From Streptomyces sp. CB01201 (GTDB taxonomy: Bacteria; Actinomycetota; Actinomycetes; Streptomycetales; Streptomycetaceae): DNA of 64,000 bases. The notes beneath the pieces are model-generated. The model worked only from the letters and a program-made list of their open reading frames with translations, searched no databases and was not told the origin of the DNA. Position numbers and translations under genes: made by a program. The stretch spans positions 1 through 64,000 of the forward strand of contig NZ_NNBJ01000031.1 in NCBI RefSeq assembly GCF_002803085.1. Reading direction: 5' to 3'. Shown piece after piece: positions 32,781 to 40,560 of this stretch (within the stretch, counting starts at the first letter, position 1; every line of letters begins with the position of its first letter).

Positions 32781-33347
32781 ATGAGTATCACCGTGACCAC
32801 CTGGTCCCTGGAACAGACCTCCCCCGCCGATCTGCGCCCGGCCGCCGAGCCCGCGGACGACATCACGATCGTGCGCGCCGAGGTGCCCTCGCCGGAGTTC
32901 AGCCGGTTCCTCTATACGGCGGTCGGTGGCGACATCACCTGGCTCGACCGGCTCGGCTGGAGCTACGCCGAGTGGCAGCGGGCGCTGGAGAAGCCCGGCA
33001 CCGAGACCTGGGTGGCCTACGAGCGGGGCACGCCCGCCGGGTACGTCGAGCTGGAGGCGCAGCCGGGCGGCTCGGTCGAGATCGTCTACTTCGGCCTGAT
33101 CGCCGCCTTCCGCGGCCGGCGCATCGGCGGCCACCTCCTGACGCAGGGGCTGCGGCGGGCCTGGGACCTGGCCGAGCGGTGGCCGGAACTGCCCGCCACC
33201 GAGCGGGTGTGGGTGCACACCTGCTCACTGGACGGGGAGCACGCCATGGACAACTACCTGCGGCGGGGCTTCAAGCTCTTCGACACCAAGGAGGAGCAGG
33301 CCGAGGACGTGCCCGCACCGGGCCCCTGGCCGGGCGCGGGTCAGTGA
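32781..33347 (+). CDS. GNAT-family N-acetyltransferase
   Basis: A 188-residue protein with a GNAT core: WVAYERGTPAGYVELEAQPG (about 74-93) and VEIVYFGLIAAFRGRRIGGH (about 97-116), where FRGRRIGGHLL is the acetyl-CoA-binding R/Q-x-x-G-x-G/A loop, followed by VWVHTCSLDGEHAMDNYLRRGFKLFDT (in part). The N-terminal 35 residues show a beta strand and an acidic segment. Acceptor unknown. ATG 32781. No operon partner is evident; the sulfur cluster promoter region follows 40 bases later. Confidence 0.88.
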   Translation: MSITVTTWSLEQTSPADLRPAAEPADDITIVRAEVPSPEFSRFLYTAVGGDITWLDRLGWSYAEWQRALEKPGTETWVAYERGTPAGYVELEAQPGGSVEIVYFGLIAAFRGRRIGGHLLTQGLRRAWDLAERWPELPATERVWVHTCSLDGEHAMDNYLRRGFKLFDTKEEQAEDVPAPGPWPGAGQ

Positions 33348-33383
33348 CCCGGACCACAGCGTCTTACGATGCGGGACAGCTTT

Positions 33384-33408
33384 GTCCACCATATGGATAG
33401 TGGTGGAC
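33384..33408. promoter_or_regulatory. Candidate operator in the sulfur operon promoter region
   Basis: GTCCACCA (33384-33391), nine bases and TGGTGGAC (33401-33408) form a perfect 8-9-8 inverted repeat, with a nested palindrome CCATATGG at 33389-33396. It is about 30 bases upstream of the leader peptide start and is markedly AT-richer in the centre than its surroundings, as expected of a promoter/operator. Confidence 0.6.
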
Positions 33409-33439
33409 TGGGTCCAAAGTCCCGTGACACGCTTCCGTC

Positions 33440-33523
33440 ATGTCTGGAACTGGAATTGCCTTGGTGAGTCGGCGGCACGTCGACCTCGGCCGCATGTCCA
33501 GCGCCATCTGTCCGGCACGCTGA
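33440..33523 (+). CDS. Cysteine-containing leader peptide of the sulfur assimilation operon
   Basis: A 27-residue frame ATG 33440 to TGA 33523 whose core is RRHVDLGRMSSAIC followed by PAR. This is the signature of the 'putative leader peptide' family found before sulfur and cysteine genes of actinobacteria. Its single Cys codon is near the end, so ribosome progress could report on charged tRNA-Cys. The frame begins 198 bases upstream of the sulfite reductase start and is followed by a strong hairpin. Recognition of the family is from the conserved core; the attenuation role is known for mycobacterial examples with cysteine runs and is inferred here. Confidence 0.85.
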   Translation: MSGTGIALVSRRHVDLGRMSSAICPAR

Positions 33524-33560
33524 CTCCGCCAGTCACGCCGCGATTCCCCTCCTCTCTGTC

Positions 33561-33603
33561 CTGACTGCACACCGCCGCGCCGAAGCGCGAGTGTGCAGGT
33601 CAG
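33561..33603 (+). promoter_or_regulatory. Hairpin between leader peptide and sulfite reductase gene
   Basis: CTGACTGCACAC (33561-33572) pairs with GTGTGCAGGTCAG (33591-33603) with one bulged base; inside the loop GCGC-CGAA-GCGC can close further. It starts 37 bases after the leader stop codon and ends 34 bases before the sulfite reductase start. It is well placed for control in response to ribosome stalling. There is no T-tract, so a role in translation or Rho access seems more likely than simple intrinsic termination. Confidence 0.6.
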
Positions 33604-33637
33604 AGCCGCCCACCCGCAGTCCCGAAGGACATACGCC

Positions 33638-35335
33638 ATGGCCGCCAGCCCAGATAACCCTGCCCCCACGACGCCCCGCCGCAAGCCGGGCCGCCACCGG
33701 GGTGAAGGCCAGTGGGCCGCCGGCCACTTCACGCCGCTCAACGGGAACGAGCAGTTCAAGAAGGACGACGACGGTCTCAATGTGCGGACACGCATTGAGA
33801 CGATCTACTCCCAGCGCGGCTTCGACTCGATCGACCCCAACGACCTGCGCGGCCGGATGCGCTGGTGGGGCCTGTACACCCAGCGCCGCCAGGGCATCGA
33901 CGGTGGCAAGACGGCGATCCTGGAGCCGGAGGAGCTGGACGACGAGTACTTCATGCTCCGCGTCCGCATCGACGGCGGCCGTCTGACCACCGAGCAGCTG
34001 CGGGTCATCGGCGAGATCTCGCAGGAGTTCGCGCGCGGCACGGCCGACCTCACCGACCGGCAGAACGTGCAGTACCACTGGATCCGCATCGAGGACGTCC
34101 CCGAGATCTGGAACCGCCTCGAAGCGGTCGGCCTGTCCACCACCGAGGCCTGCGGCGACACCCCGCGCGTCATCCTCGGCTCGCCGGTCGCCGGGATCGC
34201 CGCGGACGAGATCATCGACGGCACCCCGGCCATCGACGAGATCCAGCGCCGCTGCATCGGCAACCCGGCCTTCTCCAACCTGCCCCGCAAGTTCAAGAGC
34301 GCGGTCTCCGGATCGCCGCAGCTGGACGTCGCGCACGAGATCAACGACATCGCCTTCGTCGGTGTCGAGCACCCCGAGCACGGCCCCGGCTTCGATCTGT
34401 GGGTCGGCGGCGGGCTCTCCACCAACCCCAAGCTCGGGGTGCGACTCGGCGCCTGGGTGCCGCTCGACGAGGTGCCCGACGCGTACGAGGGCGTCATCTC
34501 GATCTTCCGCGACTACGGCTACCGGCGGCTGCGCACCCGCGCCCGCCTGAAGTTCCTGGTCGCCGACTGGGGCGCGGAGAAGTTCCGCCAGGTCCTGGAG
34601 GACGAGTACCTGAAGCGCAAGCTGGTCGACGGCCCCGCGCCCGAGCTGCCCAAGGAGGTCTGGCGCGACCACCTCGGCGTGCACCGCCAGAAGGACGGCC
34701 GCTTCTACATCGGCTTCGCGCCCCGCGTGGGCCGCGTGGACGGCGCGACCCTGAGCAAGATCGCCGAGCTGGCCGAGACGCACGGCTCGGGGCGCCTGCG
34801 CACCACCGCCGAGCAGAAGCTGATCGTGCTCGACATCGAGGAGGGCCGCGTCGACTCGCTCGTGGCCGGCCTGGAGGCACTCGGCCTCAAGGTCGACGCC
34901 TCGCCGTTCCGGCGCGGCACGATGGCCTGCACCGGCATCGAGTTCTGCAAGCTCGCCATCGTCGAGACCAAGGCGCGCGGCGCCTCGCTGATCGACGAAC
35001 TGGAGCGCCGCCTGCCGGAGTTCGACGAGCCGATCACCATCAACATCAACGGCTGCCCCAACTCCTGCGCCCGCATCCAGGTCGCCGACATCGGCCTCAA
35101 GGGACAGCTGGTCCTGGACGGCGACGGCAACCAGGTCGAGGGCTTCCAGGTGCACCTGGGCGGCGCGCTCGGCCTGGAGGCCGGCTTCGGCCGCAAGGTC
35201 CGCGGCCTGAAGGTCACTTCGGCCGAGCTGCCCGACTACGTCGAGCGGGTCCTGGGACGTTTCCAGGCGGAGCGCGCCGAGGGCGAGCGGTTCGCCACCT
35301 GGGCGGCACGCGCCGACGAGGAGGCCCTGTCATGA
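33638..35335 (+). CDS. sirA: Assimilatory sulfite (nitrite/sulfite) reductase, ferredoxin type
   Basis: A 565-residue siroheme Fe4S4 enzyme of the usual length. It has two ferredoxin-like half domains and two catalytic halves. The cluster and siroheme ligands are visible: TACTGIEFCKLA in the form CTGIEFC (C-x5-C, about 430) and NGCPNSCARIQ (C-x3-C, about 470). NVQYHWIRIEDVPEIWNRL and QNVQY-type segments are conserved in the family. It reduces sulfite to sulfide with six electrons, in the cytoplasm. Nitrite reductases share the fold, but its place at the head of the sulfate assimilation operon supports sulfite. ATG 33638 follows GAAGGACATACGCC. The 59-residue gene downstream overlaps its stop as ATGA. 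Confidence 0.95.
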   Translation: MAASPDNPAPTTPRRKPGRHRGEGQWAAGHFTPLNGNEQFKKDDDGLNVRTRIETIYSQRGFDSIDPNDLRGRMRWWGLYTQRRQGIDGGKTAILEPEELDDEYFMLRVRIDGGRLTTEQLRVIGEISQEFARGTADLTDRQNVQYHWIRIEDVPEIWNRLEAVGLSTTEACGDTPRVILGSPVAGIAADEIIDGTPAIDEIQRRCIGNPAFSNLPRKFKSAVSGSPQLDVAHEINDIAFVGVEHPEHGPGFDLWVGGGLSTNPKLGVRLGAWVPLDEVPDAYEGVISIFRDYGYRRLRTRARLKFLVADWGAEKFRQVLEDEYLKRKLVDGPAPELPKEVWRDHLGVHRQKDGRFYIGFAPRVGRVDGATLSKIAELAETHGSGRLRTTAEQKLIVLDIEEGRVDSLVAGLEALGLKVDASPFRRGTMACTGIEFCKLAIVETKARGASLIDELERRLPEFDEPITININGCPNSCARIQVADIGLKGQLVLDGDGNQVEGFQVHLGGALGLEAGFGRKVRGLKVTSAELPDYVERVLGRFQAERAEGERFATWAARADEEALS

Positions 35336-35511
35336 GCGAGCGCGCGGCCCCCTTCTACTGCCCCTACTGCGGCGACGAGGACCTGCGGCCCAACGAGACC
35401 GGCCACGGCGCCTGGGAGTGCGCGGCGTGCAACCGGGCCTTCCAGCTGAAGTTCCTCGGGCTGCTCGCCCGTGGAGTGCAGCGCAACGACGGTGGAGGGG
35501 AAGCGATATGA
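35332..35511 (+). CDS. Small CxxC-x(17)-CxxC protein of the sulfur operon
   Basis: A 59-residue protein whose start codon overlaps the sulfite reductase stop as ATGA and whose stop overlaps the cysH start in the same way, so it is translationally coupled on both sides. It carries two CxxC pairs: FYCPYCGDED near residue 10 and WECAACNRAFQLKFLG near residue 30, like a zinc ribbon or a small rubredoxin-like fold. In Streptomyces a similar small gene sits in this position. Its role is unknown; a thiol or iron-sulfur delivery function for CysH or sulfite reductase is a guess. Confidence 0.85.
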   Translation: MSERAAPFYCPYCGDEDLRPNETGHGAWECAACNRAFQLKFLGLLARGVQRNDGGGEAI

Positions 35512-36299
35512 CGGCCACTCGGACCGGCACGGAGACCACCCAGGAGCACCCGGCCCACGCCGAACAGCACCCGGCCGGAGCCGACCGGGCGGACCTCACC
35601 CCCGGCGGCCACACCGCGGAAGAGCTCAAGGCGCTCGCCGAGCAGGCCGGCCGGGATCTCGAAGAGGCCTCGCCCCTGGAGATCCTGCGCTGGGCCGCCG
35701 AGACCTTCGGCAAGCGCTTCTGCGTCACCTCCTCCATGGAGGACGCGGTCGTCGCCCACCTCGCCTCCCGGGCGATGCCCGGGGTGGACGTGGTGTTCCT
35801 GGACACCGGCTACCACTTCCCCGAGACCATCGGCACCCGGGACGCGGTCGCCGAGGTGATGGACGTCAACGTCATCACCTTGACGCCGCGTCAGACCGTG
35901 GCCGAGCAGGACGCCGAGTACGGCCCCGAGCTGCACGACCGCGACCCCGACCTGTGCTGCGCGCTGCGCAAGGTCAAGCCCCTTGAACAGGGCCTGAGTT
36001 CGTACGCCGCCTGGGCCACCGGGCTGCGCCGCGACGAGTCCCCGACCCGGGCGAACACCCCGGTGGTCGGCTGGGACGAGAAGCGGCAGAAGGTCAAGGT
36101 GTCCCCGATCGCCCGCTGGACGCAGGACGACGTGGACGCCTATGTCGCCGAGCACGGCGTGATCACCAACCTCCTCCTCATGGACGGCTACCCCTCCATC
36201 GGCTGCGCCCCCTGCACCCGCCGGGTCGCCGAGGGCGAGGACGCGCGCGCCGGACGCTGGGCCGGACGCAACAAGACCGAGTGCGGACTGCACGGATGA
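35508..36299 (+). CDS. cysH: Adenylyl-sulfate reductase (thioredoxin-dependent APS reductase)
   Basis: A 263-residue protein with the CysH PP-loop fold: FCVTSSMEDAVVAHLASRA (about 66-85), then FLDTGYHFPETIGTRD. It contains the extra cysteine pairs DLCCALRKVKPL (about 148) and GCAPCTRRV (about 231), the CC-x(~80)-CxxC pattern that binds a 4Fe-4S cluster and marks enzymes using APS (EC 1.8.4.10) rather than PAPS. A late ECGLH carries the catalytic cysteine. It reduces APS to sulfite and AMP with thioredoxin. The operon also has cysC, which makes PAPS, so APS is at a branch point. The start overlaps the preceding gene as ATGA. Confidence 0.95.
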   Translation: MTATRTGTETTQEHPAHAEQHPAGADRADLTPGGHTAEELKALAEQAGRDLEEASPLEILRWAAETFGKRFCVTSSMEDAVVAHLASRAMPGVDVVFLDTGYHFPETIGTRDAVAEVMDVNVITLTPRQTVAEQDAEYGPELHDRDPDLCCALRKVKPLEQGLSSYAAWATGLRRDESPTRANTPVVGWDEKRQKVKVSPIARWTQDDVDAYVAEHGVITNLLLMDGYPSIGCAPCTRRVAEGEDARAGRWAGRNKTECGLHG

Positions 36300-36331
36300 C
36301 GGACCGTCAGAAAACGGATCAGGAGACTTCG

Positions 36332-36877
36332 ATGAGCGTGACGGAGGCGGGAGCCACCATCTGGCTGACCGGTCTGCCGAGCGCCGGCAAGACCACCATC
36401 GCCTACGAGCTCGCGGGCCGGCTGCGCACGGCCGGGCACCGGGTGGAGGTGCTCGACGGCGACGAGATCCGCGAGTTCCTCTCGGCGGGCCTCGGCTTCA
36501 GCCGTGAGGACCGGCACACCAATGTGCAGCGGATCGGCTTCGTCGCCGAACTCCTCGCCGCCAACGGCGTGAAGGCCCTGGTCCCGGTGATCGCCCCGTA
36601 CGCCGACAGCCGCGAGGCGGTTCGCAAGCGTCACCAGAGCGAGGGCACCGCCTATCTGGAGGTGCATGTCGCGACCCCGGTGGAGGTCTGCTCCGTCCGC
36701 GATGTGAAGGGCCTGTACGCCAAGCAGGCGGCCGGTGAGATCAGCGGCCTGACCGGCGTCGACGACCCCTACGAGGCACCCGTGACACCGGATCTGCGGA
36801 TCGAGTCGCACACCCAGACCGTGCAGGAGTCCGCGGCCGCGCTCCATGCGCTGCTCACCGAGAGGGGCCTGGCATGA
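36332..36877 (+). CDS. cysC: Adenylyl-sulfate kinase
   Basis: A 181-residue P-loop kinase (EC 2.7.1.25). Walker A is GLPSAGKTTIAYELAGRL (about 14-30), followed by EVLDGDEIREFLSAGLGFS and EDRHTNVQRIGFVAELLA, all typical of CysC. It phosphorylates APS at the 3' position to form PAPS. Because CysH here looks APS-specific, PAPS probably serves sulfotransferases rather than reduction. ATG 36332 follows AGGAG by six bases; an upstream ATG at 36296 would overlap the cysH stop as ATGA and add 12 residues. The cysC stop overlaps the cysD start as ATGA. Confidence 0.93.
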   Translation: MSVTEAGATIWLTGLPSAGKTTIAYELAGRLRTAGHRVEVLDGDEIREFLSAGLGFSREDRHTNVQRIGFVAELLAANGVKALVPVIAPYADSREAVRKRHQSEGTAYLEVHVATPVEVCSVRDVKGLYAKQAAGEISGLTGVDDPYEAPVTPDLRIESHTQTVQESAAALHALLTERGLA

Positions 36878-37809
36878 CTTCCGCCATCACCGTGGGCGAG
36901 GGCGTCGACAGCCCGTACGCGCTCAGCCACCTGGACGCCCTGGAGTCCGAGGCGGTCCACATCTTCCGTGAGGTGGCGGGTGAGTTCGAGCGGCCGGTGA
37001 TCCTGTTCTCCGGCGGCAAGGACTCCATCGTCATGCTGCACCTGGCGCTGAAGGCGTTCGCCCCGGCCGCCGTGCCGTTCACACTGCTGCACGTCGACAC
37101 CGGGCACAACTTCCCCGAGGTCCTCGCCTACCGCGACCGCGTGGTGGCCGAGCACGGGCTGCGACTGCACGTCGCCTCGGTGCAGGACTACATCGACGCG
37201 GGCAAGCTGCGCGAGCGCCCCGACGGCACGCGCAACCCGCTCCAGACCCTCCCGCTGACCGAGGCCATCCAGCAGCACCGCTTCGACGCGGTGTTCGGCG
37301 GCGGCCGGCGCGACGAGGAGAAGGCCCGCGCCAAGGAGCGGGTGTTCTCGTTGCGGGACGAGTTCTCGCAGTGGGACCCGCGCCGTCAGCGCCCCGAGCT
37401 GTGGCAGCTCTACAACGGCCGGCACGCCCCCGGTGAGCACGTCCGCGTGTTCCCGCTGTCCAACTGGACCGAGCTGGACGTGTGGCAGTACATCGCCCGC
37501 GAGGACATCGACCTGCCGCAGATCTACTTCGCCCATGAGCGCGAGGTGTTCAAGCGGTCCGGGATGTGGCTGACCGCCGGCGAGTGGGGCGGCCCCAAGG
37601 CCGACGAGAGCGTCGAGACACGTCTGGTGCGCTACCGCACCGTAGGCGACATGTCCTGCACCGGCGCCGTCGACTCCGACGCCACGACGCTGGACGCCGT
37701 CATCACCGAGATCGCCGCATCGAGGCTCACCGAGCGGGGCGCCACCCGCGCCGACGACAAGATGTCCGAGGCCGCGATGGAAGACCGCAAGCGCGAGGGG
37801 TATTTCTAG
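36874..37809 (+). CDS. cysD: Sulfate adenylyltransferase subunit 2
   Basis: A 311-residue PP-loop ATP sulfurylase subunit. The PP-loop is ILFSGGKDSIVMLHLALKAF (about 46-65), followed by HVDTGHNFPEVLAYRD and FGGGRRDEEKARAKERVFSL, and it ends in EDRKREGYF, a hallmark CysD terminus. With CysN it makes APS from sulfate and ATP. It overlaps cysC by four bases and is followed by cysN after a single nucleotide, so the two subunits are coupled in translation. Confidence 0.96.
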   Translation: MTSAITVGEGVDSPYALSHLDALESEAVHIFREVAGEFERPVILFSGGKDSIVMLHLALKAFAPAAVPFTLLHVDTGHNFPEVLAYRDRVVAEHGLRLHVASVQDYIDAGKLRERPDGTRNPLQTLPLTEAIQQHRFDAVFGGGRRDEEKARAKERVFSLRDEFSQWDPRRQRPELWQLYNGRHAPGEHVRVFPLSNWTELDVWQYIAREDIDLPQIYFAHEREVFKRSGMWLTAGEWGGPKADESVETRLVRYRTVGDMSCTGAVDSDATTLDAVITEIAASRLTERGATRADDKMSEAAMEDRKREGYF

Positions 37810-37810
37810 A

Positions 37811-39160
37811 ATGTCCAACTCCGTTGACACCGCAGTGCAGTTGGCCGACCTGTCGGCCACCACACTGCTGCGCTTCGCGACCGCCGGATCCGTCGACGAC
37901 GGCAAGTCCACCCTGGTGGGCCGGCTCCTGCACGACTCCAAGTCGGTCCTGACCGACCAGCTGGAGGCCGTCGAGGCGGCCTCCCTCAAGCGCGGCCAGG
38001 AAGCCCCCGACCTCGCGCTGCTCACCGACGGCCTGCGGGCCGAGCGCGAGCAGGGCATCACCATCGACGTGGCCTACCGCTACTTCGCCACCCCCCGGCG
38101 CCGGTTCATCCTGGCCGACACCCCCGGGCATGTGCAGTACACCCGCAACATGGTGACCGGCGCCTCCACCGCCGACCTCGCCGTCGTCCTGGTCGACGCC
38201 CGCAACGGCGTCATCGAGCAGACCCGCCGGCACGCCGCGGTCGCCGCCCTGCTGCGCGTGCCGCACGTGGTCCTGGCCGTCAACAAGATGGACCTGGTGG
38301 CGTACGAGGAGAAGGTCTTCGCCTCGATCGCCGAGGAATTCACCGCGTACGCCAGCGAGTTGGGCGTCCCGGAGATCACGGCCATCCCGATCTCGGCGCT
38401 GGCTGGGGACAACGTGGTGGAGCCCAGCGCCAACATGGACTGGTACGGCGGGCCCACCGTCCTGGAGCACCTGGAGACGGTCCCGGTCAGCCACGACCTG
38501 ACCTCGTGCCACGCCCGGCTGCCCGTGCAGTACGTGATCCGCCCGCAGACCGCCGAGCTCCCCGACTACCGGGGCTACGCGGGCCAGATCGCGGCCGGCA
38601 CCTTCCGGGTCGGCGAGCCGGTGACCGTGCTTCCCTCGGGGCGCACGAGCACCGTGGCGGGGATCGACCTGCTCGGCGAGTCCGTCGACGTCGCCTGGAC
38701 CCCGCAGTCCGTCACGCTCCTCCTGGCGGACGACATCGACATCTCGCGCGGCGATCTGATCGTGCCGAGCGGGGACGCGCCGGCCACCACCCAGGACGTC
38801 GAGGCGACCGTCTGCCACGTGGCCGACCAGCCCCTGACGGTGGGTCAGCGGGTGCTGCTCAAGCACACCACCCGCACGGTCAAGGCGATCGTCAAGGAGA
38901 TCGAGTCCCGGCTCACCCTGGACGACCTCTCCCAGCACCCCAACCCGGGCCAGCTCGTCGCCAACGACATCGGCCGGGTCAAGGTGCGCACCGCCGAACC
39001 GCTGGCGCTCGACGCCTACGCCGACTCCCGGCGCACCGGTTCCTTCCTCCTGATCGACCCGGCGGACGGCACCACGCTGGCCGCCGGCATGGCGGGCGAG
39101 TCGTTCGCCACCCACAAGGTCCTCACCACGGTCGAGGACGAAGAAGGCTGGGACTTCTGA
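37811..39160 (+). CDS. cysN: Sulfate adenylyltransferase subunit 1 (GTPase)
   Basis: A 449-residue EF-Tu-like GTPase that activates CysD. G1 is GSVDDGKSTLVGRLLHDSK (about 27-45), G2 region EQGITIDVAYRYFATP, G3 ADTPGHVQYTRNMVTG, and G4 NKMDLVAYEE, followed by two beta-barrel domains typical of elongation factors. GTP hydrolysis drives the otherwise unfavourable formation of APS. No CysC domain is fused to it, consistent with the separate cysC gene. A further small frame starts on its stop codon as TGATG. Confidence 0.96.
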   Translation: MSNSVDTAVQLADLSATTLLRFATAGSVDDGKSTLVGRLLHDSKSVLTDQLEAVEAASLKRGQEAPDLALLTDGLRAEREQGITIDVAYRYFATPRRRFILADTPGHVQYTRNMVTGASTADLAVVLVDARNGVIEQTRRHAAVAALLRVPHVVLAVNKMDLVAYEEKVFASIAEEFTAYASELGVPEITAIPISALAGDNVVEPSANMDWYGGPTVLEHLETVPVSHDLTSCHARLPVQYVIRPQTAELPDYRGYAGQIAAGTFRVGEPVTVLPSGRTSTVAGIDLLGESVDVAWTPQSVTLLLADDIDISRGDLIVPSGDAPATTQDVEATVCHVADQPLTVGQRVLLKHTTRTVKAIVKEIESRLTLDDLSQHPNPGQLVANDIGRVKVRTAEPLALDAYADSRRTGSFLLIDPADGTTLAAGMAGESFATHKVLTTVEDEEGWDF

Positions 39161-39261
39161 TGACCAACGACGTCTATGCGACCTTCGCGAAGGAGGGCGG
39201 CCGCGTGGGCAGCGGCGCCCTCGGCAGCGGCCAGGGCGGGGTGTCGCGATGTGCGCGATGA
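39160..39261 (+). CDS. Possible 33-residue protein coupled to cysN
   Basis: A frame starting on the cysN stop (TGATG) with sequence MTNDVYATFAKEGG, then a Gly-rich middle and ending SRCAR, one cysteine. Nearly every boundary in this operon is coupled by overlap, so this one may also be real. It is short and low in complexity, so translation is unproven. I do not recognise it. Confidence 0.35.
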   Translation: MTNDVYATFAKEGGRVGSGALGSGQGGVSRCAR

Positions 39262-39359
39262 CGTACGCGCACCGCTCGCGCGCCCGGCTGCACCACCACC
39301 AGCACCACCTCACACACCACCGAAGACCTGCCGACTTCCCGGCCGCGTACCGGAGTTGA
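39249..39359 (+). CDS. Possible 36-residue His-rich peptide before the sulfonate transporter
   Basis: Frame MCAMTYAHRSRARLHHHQHH and on to RPADFPAAYRS, with seven histidines and one cysteine. It overlaps the previous small frame by 13 bases and ends 44 bases before the lipoprotein gene start. It may act as a leader for the transporter genes, bind metal, or be chance. There is no good ribosome binding site before its ATG. Confidence 0.25.
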   Translation: MCAMTYAHRSRARLHHHQHHLTHHRRPADFPAAYRS

Positions 39360-39402
39360 GACTCCCTACGTAAGCACCGGGCCTCCGAGAGGACACCCTC
39401 CC

Positions 39403-40515
39403 GTGCCTGCCAGCTCCACCTTGAGGCGCAGCCTCGTCGCCGCCGCCACCCTGCCGCTGCTGTTCGGTGCGCTCGCCGCCTGCGGCTACGGCTCGTCCGC
39501 CGACAAGAGCGACGCCGGGAAGGCCTCTCCCGCCGCCAACGGCGCGAAGCTCTCCGCCGACTCCGTGAAGATCGGCTACTTCCCGAACCTGACCCACGCC
39601 ACCCCGCTGATCGGCGTCCAGGAAGGGCTCTTCCAGAAGGAGCTGGGCGGCACGGCCGTCAAGACGGCCACCTTCAACGCCGGCCCCTCCGAGATCGAGG
39701 CGCTCAACGCGGGCTCGATCGACATCGGCTGGATCGGCCCCTCGCCGGCCATCAACGGCTTCACCAAGTCCAAGGGCCAGAGCCTGCGCATCATCGGCGG
39801 CTCGGCGTCCGGCGGGGTGAAGCTGGTGGTCAACCCCAGCAAGGTGAAGTCGCTCGACGACCTCAAGGGCAAGAACATAGCCACGCCGCAGCTCGGCAAC
39901 ACCCAGGACGTGGCGTTCCTGAACTGGATCGCCGAAAAGGGCTGGAAGGTCGACGCGCAGAGCGGCAAGGGCGACGTCAACGTGGTCCGCACCGACAACA
40001 AGATCACCCCGGACGCCTTCAAGTCCGGCTCGATCGACGGCGCCTGGGTGCCGGAGCCGACCGCCTCCAAGCTGGTGTCGGAGGGCGGCAAGGTGCTGCT
40101 CGACGAGTCCGACCTGTGGCCGGACAAGCAGTTCGTGATCACCAACATCATCGTGTCGCAGAAGTTCCTCAAGGAGCACCCCGACGTCGTCGAGGCGGTC
40201 CTGCGCGGCTCGGTGAAGACCAACGACTGGATCTCGGCCCACCCCGACCAGGCGAAGGCCTCCGCGAACGAGGCGCTCAAGAAGCTGTCCGGCAAGGCGC
40301 TTCCGGCGGACATCATCGACCCGGCGTGGAAGTCCATCAAGACCCTGGACGACCCGCTGGCGGCCACCCTCCAGGCACAGGCCGACCACGCGGTGAAGGC
40401 CGGTCTCCTCAAGAAGCCGGATCTGAGCGGCATCTACGACCTGGCTCCGCTCAACAAGGTCCTCAAGTCCCTGGGCAAGCCTGAGGTCGGCGACGCCGGT
40501 CTCGGCGTCAAGTAG
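39403..40515 (+). CDS. ssuA: Sulfonate-type ABC transporter substrate-binding lipoprotein
   Basis: A 370-residue lipoprotein. The signal peptide ends with the lipobox LAAC (LLFGALAACGYG, Cys 27). The mature part is an NMT1/SsuA-like periplasmic-binding fold: KIGYFPNLTHATPLIGVQEG, FNAGPSEIEALNAGSIDIGW, then DLKGKNIATPQLGNTQDVAF. It binds the ligand outside the membrane and delivers it to the permease and ATPase encoded next. The SsuA/TauA/NrtA family cannot be split by sequence alone; its location inside a sulfur operon supports aliphatic sulfonates or taurine. GTG 39403 follows GAGAGGACACCCTCCC. Confidence 0.9.
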   Translation: MPASSTLRRSLVAAATLPLLFGALAACGYGSSADKSDAGKASPAANGAKLSADSVKIGYFPNLTHATPLIGVQEGLFQKELGGTAVKTATFNAGPSEIEALNAGSIDIGWIGPSPAINGFTKSKGQSLRIIGGSASGGVKLVVNPSKVKSLDDLKGKNIATPQLGNTQDVAFLNWIAEKGWKVDAQSGKGDVNVVRTDNKITPDAFKSGSIDGAWVPEPTASKLVSEGGKVLLDESDLWPDKQFVITNIIVSQKFLKEHPDVVEAVLRGSVKTNDWISAHPDQAKASANEALKKLSGKALPADIIDPAWKSIKTLDDPLAATLQAQADHAVKAGLLKKPDLSGIYDLAPLNKVLKSLGKPEVGDAGLGVK

Positions 40516-40560
40516 TCCACCCACCCGGCCGGTTCACAGGTTTCCCAGGAGGTGACGACC

